NCBI GenBank assembly: GCA_031310005.1
Contig: CM062386.1
Span: forward strand, 3,162,001 to 3,226,000
Source: Dactylellina haptotyla
Lineage: Eukaryota > Ascomycota > Orbiliomycetes > Orbiliales > Orbiliaceae
Direction: 5' to 3'
DNA: 64,000 nt
Shown here piece after piece: positions 58,403 to 64,000 of the stretch. The number at the start of each line of letters is the position of its first letter. The stretch's first letter is position 1. The translations under genes were made by a program, and so were the position numbers. The notes under the pieces were generated by a model. It did no database searches. It was not told the DNA's origin and saw only the letters and a list, made by a program, of their open reading frames with translations.

Positions 58403-59016
58403 ATCTCGGGCGCAGGACTTGTGCTGTGCTGACCGTTATTATAAAATATAGAAATTCTTGTCCAGTTTGGTGATTCTTCGGGGTTCGTTCTTGATGTTCA
58501 AGACTCAATGGAAGTGGGTGGCACCTTTTTATGTGGAGCGATAGGTACCCCGGTGCCTTTCGCTTTTCCGAATGCGAATCTGATTGAGGAGGCTGGATTA
58601 AGCGTGGGGCGAGCGACTTCCAGTATGCACACGTCATAGACGCATAGTAGGCTTAGTTGCAACCAAACCGGGACTATTGTCAGTCTGTCAACACCGATCA
58701 GGAACTTAAAGCCTAATTTTACAATTTTGGAGTTCTTGGGAATCACCCTGAAGATATACTCAAACATTTAATATTGGATAAGACTTACTGTCGTTACATA
58801 TAAAATACTGTTTATATTATCGATCTGTGGGATATGAGAATTTCATTCAAAATGTCACTAAAGTGATTTGACATGAACTTGTGTTTAGATACAAAACGAG
58901 TGAACAAGAGCGGAGATTGATCGGAGTGCTGAGCAAAACAATTGACATTCATGTTTCATACCTTCCACCTTCGACAGAGCAATTATCGGAGGCTTCGTCC
59001 TAGCAGCAGCCATACT
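58403..59016. other. Intergenic interval
   Basis: Promoter of the F-box gene and 3' region of the NmrA-like gene. No supported gene. Confidence 0.5.
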
Positions 59017-59943
59017 CTAAGCCTCCAACCAAGTGCCAGCCTTATTCTTGTCCAACCACTCGTCGATTGGAGTCAACTCGACGCCGTACTTCTCCATGTT
59101 GCCGACTTCAGAGTCAAATCCCATCTTGGACACGATATCACAGGCGATATGGAAAGGATTAGTGGCCAAAGCCTCCTTGAGTTCCTCCTCGGGCCATTGG
59201 TAGAGTTCGATATTCTTGCCGCTAGCCTTTGATAACTTTGCGACAATCTGGGCACCGTTGAGGGCTTCAGTGCCGAATTTGACTTCCTTCTTGTGAAGTC
59301 TCTCTGGGTCGTTGACCGCGGCAGCAGCAAACTTGTTGGCTTCGGTGCCGTCGATATACCATTGGGGGACGTTGTGGTCCCAGGTGGATTTGAACTGATG
59401 CTTAGTAGCGAGATCAGGGTAGACGAACTGGATCTGCTCGGTCATAACGTGGTTTTGAATAAACGTAGGTGGTCTGATTATAGTCCAGTACTGGACTCCG
59501 GAGTCGCGGACCAATTGATCGAGTTCGAGTTTACGGGCGAAATAGATTTTAGCCCAGTTGGTAGGTTCGAGGGACTCATAGACGGTTTGGAAGCCTTCTT
59601 CGGTACCCGGGTACAGGAGACTGCCGTAGATCACCTGCTTCAAACCCGCCGCCTTGATAGCATCTATGAGGTTGTGGGTTTGCTTGAGGTCGCCTTCTCC
59701 ACCCATGAGGTCTGGGAAGATGGTGAAGAAGATGGATTCGATACCGACAGCGAGGGCTTTGTCAAGAGACTCGCAATCGTTGAAATCTCCTTTCAAGACG
59801 GTGATTCCCTCGGTCTTGAGGGCCTCTGCAGCCTTTGAGGTAGGGTCGCGGGTGAGGGCGTAGAGCTCATGCGGTCCGCCCTTAAGGGTTTTGATCATGC
59901 CACCGCCCATCTTGCCAGTAGCACCGCAAATAAGGACCTTCAT
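59017..59943 (-). CDS. NmrA-like NAD(P)-binding protein
   Basis: Single exon on the minus strand, 308 residues, starting at MKVLICGATGKMGGGMI, the Rossmann GxTGxxG loop at the very N-terminus. The blocks LYALTRDPTSKAAEAL, VLKGDFND (acidic residue after strand 3), GIESIFFTIFP, NLIDAIKAAGLKQVIYGS, YFARKLELDQLVRDSGVQYWTIIRPPTF and FAAAAVNDPERLHKKEVKFGTEAL follow the atypical short-chain dehydrogenase layout of the NmrA/HSCARG family. The Ser-Tyr-Lys dehydrogenase triad is not evident: at the YxxxK position the sequence is YFARK, so catalysis is possible but not certain. NmrA itself is a redox-sensing repressor partner of the GATA factor AreA; most paralogues in fungi have other or unknown roles. 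The adjacent genes give no pathway. Confidence 0.9.
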   Translation of the reverse strand: MKVLICGATGKMGGGMIKTLKGGPHELYALTRDPTSKAAEALKTEGITVLKGDFNDCESLDKALAVGIESIFFTIFPDLMGGEGDLKQTHNLIDAIKAAGLKQVIYGSLLYPGTEEGFQTVYESLEPTNWAKIYFARKLELDQLVRDSGVQYWTIIRPPTFIQNHVMTEQIQFVYPDLATKHQFKSTWDHNVPQWYIDGTEANKFAAAAVNDPERLHKKEVKFGTEALNGAQIVAKLSKASGKNIELYQWPEEELKEALATNPFHIACDIVSKMGFDSEVGNMEKYGVELTPIDEWLDKNKAGTWLEA

Positions 59944-61621
59944 TTTGAAGTAGAGGTCAAAAAATTATATGAACAATGGAAGCGGCCACAGGAAGAGTAT
60001 GATTGTGAGGATGTGTATTGCCGGGTTGCTATATTGGATGATACTGATGAAATAACTCCATAATTCATGACGATCAAACAGACCTTTATAGACGTCGATT
60101 CTTCTTCTTCATTGTCGAATATGCGCATAAGTCATTCCTATCTCTATATTCCAAGACTCTACTCTTGCAGCATCACATTGCAACGTCGAATGGTTGATAT
60201 CATCATATTGAAGCAAAATTAATAGAGAATACGTCACCGAGAGAGTAATCCTATTGGCCAAGAGACTCGTCTCTGAGGATAGTTCTAGGGTCTTATGCAG
60301 CATACCTTTTTTTAAGATCATCGGGTCCGCGGGGCCGTATTTTAGCTTTTTTATGGTTATCGGTTACACAGATGAGCTTAAAGTCCCACCCGACTTACAT
60401 AACATTTGCAGCCGAGTTGCGGGGTGTTGTGGTTGGGTCCACGCAAGCCCCGCATCCTTGGGAAAGATTTCTCGGGCAAGAATTTGAAACGCGTCAACCG
60501 CCAGAGTCCAAGACGACCGTGTGGCAGGACAGAACTGCGGTTCTGTTCGTCCACCTCGGATTACTGCGAGAACCGTCGTATCTTGACGTTGCTCCTGTCA
60601 TGAAAATGGCGAGCTCGCAAAGGCTATATGGATTTCTAATATATCGTTTTTCTTAGCGTGCAGATACGCTGAAGGTCGAATTCGTGTCTTTTCTAGCTCC
60701 ACAGCACTTCTACCAATCTTCAAATAATCAAAGCCTTGCATCGAGAAAGTGTTTCTTTCTCAAGAGTAAAAGGATCGGCAGGGGCTAATTTAAATCTGCA
60801 CCAGCGCTTTGATCGAACAGTCCACGGAAAAGGGAATCCTCGTGTTTAATATACTGAAAAGGTCTTGGCTCGGTTTGCAGACACAGTTGGAACTCCGAAT
60901 TTCTAGCCAGCCACGCGTTTAATCGAAATTAGCCAACTGCAAACTTCGAAAAGCGCGGGATCGAAAACCAAAGGATCAGAAACATTCAGAGATATTCCCA
61001 TCCATCCTTTGGGGGGATGCCCAGGCTCCACTTTTAAGCTTTTGGCCCGTGACCGGCCGAGCCTCTTGGCCAGAAGCTTAACCACCACACACTACACATC
61101 AACCCCAGAAATCAAGGTTTGATGAGTGGAATGGCAATCCTAACCGTAAAAACGGAGAAAAATCGACTGAGCCCTGCATATGCATTCATTTACTAAGTCA
61201 AAACAAATGTAGCTAAACATGTCTTTTGGAGTGAAATGATAGGTCGGCTGAGGGCGGAAAAAGCGTCGAGTTGCGAAGAAATTCGGTGGCGGCGCCACCA
61301 AAACTTCAGATGGACGAGGCTAGAACTTTTCCGCGCAGAACAAGGGAAAAATGCACTTCAGCTGAGGGACCTGAATTCGTAATACGAAAATTTTTTGTTC
61401 TAAGGATCTGGAGTTAGATGAAGCCGTGCAAATAAGGAGGCATTTGAGGTAACCCTATAAAGGGAGGCCAAGAGACCTGACGTTTTCCTTGGTACAGCGC
61501 TTTCCTCGTTGCCAATAGCCAAATTTTGCCAATTGAAATCCACGATTTCGGCCCTATCTCTCACGTAGAAAGACGATTCTATATAAAATTTTTTTTTAAA
61601 TATTTCTTTTCAGAACTAAAG
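59944..61621. other. Gene-free interval
   Basis: About 1.7 kb without a supported gene. It holds the promoter of the NmrA-like gene and, at the right, the promoter and leader of the 8-Cys protein. Short open frames are unremarkable. Confidence 0.5.
61456..61462 (+). promoter_or_regulatory. TATA-like element upstream of the 8-Cys protein gene
   Basis: TATAAAG 160 bp before the ATG. A second candidate, TATATAAAA at 61580-61588, lies only about 35 bp before the ATG. No ATG occurs between 61480 and 61622, so either leaves the same start. Confidence 0.4.
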
Positions 61622-62398
61622 ATGTCATCAGCTCAATTATATGTTGGAAATATCCAGATCACCGCACCGGTGAACACAATGGGGTCAGACGAGTGCGGTA
61701 CAGGCCACTTCTGCGCCGGCGTCATCCCCAAAGCGTGCGGCACCTGGCTCGGACAGAAGAACCTCTGTTGCTACGCTATAATCTACGATTTGGCCACCAA
61801 GGGCATCGTCGATACCGTGTCGTGCAGCAATATCCCGGAGCTGTCAAGCAAAACACTCGATACCATCGGCCGAACCCAAGACGGAACGGAGCTATGCTCT
61901 CCACCCAGCGGATACCTCTTTTACCAAGAGGTCGATTCGACCGGCAATCAAAAAAGCCTTACAACTAAGTGTATAACTTTGACGCCAGAGGGTACCGCGG
62001 GTGACGGCAAGACCAGTCCCAGCGATACTGCCAGTGCCGGCCCATCGGGTTCCCCAGACACTACTTCTGCTCAGACGTCGGCAGCGGGTACCGCTACATC
62101 TGCGCCAGCCGCTACCATGTCGGATATGTCTTCATCGGCGGCTCCAACTACTGTTGCTAGCAGCGTTCTCAGCAACACCAACGGCGGTAGCAGCACACCG
62201 GCGACATCTGCAGCACCATCATCTGGATCCCAGACCGTTACAGATGCTTCGAAATCGGCAACTTCAACCGCTGCTGGCGGTGCCACCACTACTACCTCGA
62301 AACCGAACTCGGCGACCCGAAAAAGCGGATCCTCGACCCTTAAGGGACTAATTGTTGGGTCAGTTATGATGGCGATGTTTGTCGGTGCGCAAATTTAA
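61622..62398 (+). CDS. Eight-cysteine, Ser/Thr-rich surface-type protein, function unknown
   Basis: Single exon, 258 residues. The frame is open above the ATG but contains no earlier ATG. Residues about 1-125 carry eight cysteines, C25, C31, C39, C49, C50, C68, C92 and C117, a spacing that fits neither CFEM nor hydrophobin. Residues 126-235 are a Ser/Thr/Ala linker like those of glycosylated wall proteins. The end (STLKGLIVGSVMMAMFVGAQI) is hydrophobic, as in GPI-anchored proteins. The odd point is the N-terminus: MSSAQLYVGNIQITAPV is not a signal peptide, and I found no upstream exon that could supply one, although a TTTTCAG acceptor-like sequence precedes the ATG. Cell-surface location is inferred from the layout and stays open; unconventional export or a missed upstream exon are both possible. 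Confidence 0.75.
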   Translation: MSSAQLYVGNIQITAPVNTMGSDECGTGHFCAGVIPKACGTWLGQKNLCCYAIIYDLATKGIVDTVSCSNIPELSSKTLDTIGRTQDGTELCSPPSGYLFYQEVDSTGNQKSLTTKCITLTPEGTAGDGKTSPSDTASAGPSGSPDTTSAQTSAAGTATSAPAATMSDMSSSAAPTTVASSVLSNTNGGSSTPATSAAPSSGSQTVTDASKSATSTAAGGATTTTSKPNSATRKSGSSTLKGLIVGSVMMAMFVGAQI

Positions 62399-63054
62399 GC
62401 GGGGGTGTGAATTGGTGCATTATGCATCACGAGGAACGACGCGGACGTGTAGACGATATCATAAACGGTTGGTTGTAGTAGCCCACGGCAATCTCCGCTA
62501 GGCATTTGCAAAATGGTGTTTGGAGGGAGATGTTTATATTTTTGGAGTTGTACTTAAGTAATTTAGATTTTAATTTCTCAAATAATACTTCACTGCTATC
62601 GATTGCGGAAAAGATTATACCCTGGTTTTTACTAGGCGTTCAATGCCGAGGACTCCTAGTCTTTTGGAACCGCGTCCGAGGCTCACAGCAATAATGGCCG
62701 ATCGAAAGGAAGGGTTAATATATAAACCCAATTAAATTAACAATCGTAATTTAAATTGATTTCCTAGTAATAGAAACCAAAAAAAAAAAATATTAAAAAT
62801 TACAAGGTTACTACGCGGGTGCTAAACAGAGATCACGTACCAGTGGCGGAGCCGTTCAGTCGGGTTTACTAGTGCTGCGCAGCTGCCCTCTAGTTTAACC
62901 AGTGCTATGTATTTGCCCATATCTTGTTTTTCGTGGGAACAGGCCTCTCATGATCACAACTAGTAATGTGAGAAGCCGAATAACGGGTATATATATATAT
63001 GAAAATTGGAATTACGTGTGGTTCTGAAACAGACGATTGGTTAGTCTTTTGACT
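62399..63054. other. Intergenic interval
   Basis: 3' regions of two convergent genes. Contains a poly-A run near 62780 and an AT microsatellite at 62989-63000. No gene. Confidence 0.55.
62989..63000. repeat. (TA)n microsatellite
   Basis: Six uninterrupted TA units (tatatatatata, entered through gggta) close to the end of the ankyrin gene. Confidence 0.85.
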
Positions 63055-64000
63055 TTATATGCCCTCATCACTCAACGTAATGCCCTTCTTAGCGAATATC
63101 TCCACAACAGCCTTGTGCCCACTAGCTAAAGCGTAAGAGAGCGGCGTTAGACCCGCACTATCTTCGAAATACGGATTAGCACCCCTCTCGATCAGCAGCT
63201 CCACTAAAGCAGAGTTTCCGGTAGCTGATGCATTAAAAAGAGGCGTGAAGCCATGTTTATCTCTAGAATTCGGTTCTGCACCGGCCTTGAGTAACAAAGT
63301 CGCTATTTCCACGTATCCCTTATGCGAAGCGTAGGATAGCGGCGCTCGGGAATCTTGATCTTTAGAATTCGGATCCGCGCCATTCTCAAGCAATACCGTC
63401 ACTACTGCTAGATGCCCTTTGCGGCAAGCATATAACAGTGGTGTCCGTTGATAATTATCCTTAGAATTAGGCTCCGCACCGTTCTCCACCAATGCTGAAA
63501 CTATTGCTTGTTTGCCACTTTGAGAAGCGTATGATAGTGAAGTACGCTGATAACTATCTTTAGAATCCGGGTCCGCCCCTTTCTTAAGCAATAGTTTCAT
63601 TATTCCCACGGAGCTTCTCTGAATCGCATAGGATAGCGGTGTTTGATGAAGCTTGTTTTCAACATTCGGTTCCGCGCCATGCTCCAGCAATAACTTCGTT
63701 ATTAGTTCATGTCCATTAGATGAAGCATAGTGCAGGGGCGTATTACCGCCTGGGCATCGTGCCTCGGCATCAACTTTCCCAGTAGCAAGCAGGAGTTTTA
63801 TCATTGCTAACTCCCCATATTCTACCATAAAAGAGAGGAAAGTCCGCCCTCTGCTGGACCTGTAATCGTATCTCTGTAACTTCGCTAGGTGCTGATTATC
63901 AAGACATTGAAAGGTATGAGCCTGGCGCCTCACATCGCCATCTGGCAGTAAAAGCGCTCTGGTTGCTTTTCCATCATTGTGTTGTAAGGCCGCAAAGATA
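63055..64000 (-). CDS. Ankyrin-repeat protein, C-terminal part (gene continues past the window edge)
   Basis: The minus-strand frame stays open from the stop at 63055 to the window edge, so the 5' end is missing: no ATG marks a start, and the codons next to the edge (IFAALQHNDGKATRALLLPDGDV) continue as protein. About 310 residues are visible. From about 63840 down there are eight ankyrin units of 33 residues, for example GGNTPLHYASSNGHELITKL, QRTPLLYACRKGHLAVVTVL and GFTPLFNASATGNSALVELL. Several middle units are close copies (QRTsLSYAS.., GAEPNSKD). The array ends just before the stop with GITLSDEGI. Such C-terminal arrays in fungi often belong to NACHT/NLR-type or other large proteins with an N-terminal effector domain, which would lie outside this window; this is inference. 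The array mediates protein binding. Confidence 0.9.
   Translation of the reverse strand, partial: IFAALQHNDGKATRALLLPDGDVRRQAHTFQCLDNQHLAKLQRYDYRSSRGRTFLSFMVEYGELAMIKLLLATGKVDAEARCPGGNTPLHYASSNGHELITKLLLEHGAEPNVENKLHQTPLSYAIQRSSVGIMKLLLKKGADPDSKDSYQRTSLSYASQSGKQAIVSALVENGAEPNSKDNYQRTPLLYACRKGHLAVVTVLLENGADPNSKDQDSRAPLSYASHKGYVEIATLLLKAGAEPNSRDKHGFTPLFNASATGNSALVELLIERGANPYFEDSAGLTPLSYALASGHKAVVEIFAKKGITLSDEGI

Noticed and set aside
62836-62870. cagtggcggagcc, similar to ends of hAT transposons
   Set aside because: No matching inverted end, target duplication or transposase found nearby; a short match can be chance.

Overview
This window is nuclear DNA from a filamentous ascomycete (Pezizomycotina). 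The evidence is the short introns (52-95 bp, GT-AG, with CTAAC/CTGAC-like branch sites), the compact intron-bearing genes, and a gene set typical of that group: a Zn2Cys6 regulator, a PTH11-type receptor, an F-box protein, an NmrA-like protein, fungal GH35 and S53 enzymes, and a CBM1 module. The secreted-enzyme repertoire would suit a plant-associated or litter-degrading fungus, and Leotiomycetes is my guess, but nothing in the sequence proves the class. I resolved 20 protein-coding genes, one of them running off the right edge, plus one decayed protein-kinase gene. I recognised no tRNA, rRNA, CRISPR array or intact mobile element.

Layout. 1-12 kb: a very long coiled-coil protein with an N-terminal hydrophobic segment and a Cys/His-rich tail, then a gene-free stretch, a secreted A1 aspartic protease and a small single-exon protein of unknown role. 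12-19 kb: a four-exon E2 ubiquitin-conjugating protein of the BIRC6/UBE2O type with a low-complexity N-terminus, then a three-exon secreted Cys-containing protein whose signal peptide and N-terminus lie on two small exons. 19-30 kb: a hexose-type MFS transporter, a DUF2235 alpha/beta-hydrolase and a GH35 beta-galactosidase. 31-41 kb: a GH140-like (DUF4038) glycosidase, a secreted S53 sedolisin and a second MFS sugar transporter. 42-53 kb: a PTH11-like seven-helix receptor, a secreted lysozyme-like protein, and a block of SRPBCC protein, Zn2Cys6 regulator and glutathione transferase. 53-64 kb: a kinase relic, a CBM1-CE12 rhamnogalacturonan acetylesterase, an F-box protein, an NmrA-like protein, an 8-Cys Ser/Thr-rich surface-type protein, and the C-terminal part of an ankyrin-repeat protein open to the window edge.

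How they may work together (inference): the GH35, GH140-like and CE12 enzymes each fit removal of side chains or acetyl groups from pectic rhamnogalacturonan, with two MFS transporters for sugar uptake, two acid proteases for external protein, and a PTH11-type receptor for sensing. They are spread over about 30 kb with long gaps and mixed orientations, so this is a loose neighbourhood rather than a proven co-regulated cluster. The regulator/SRPBCC/GST trio at 48.7-52.5 kb is the tightest candidate functional unit. Gene-poor intervals of 1-3 kb separate many of the genes.
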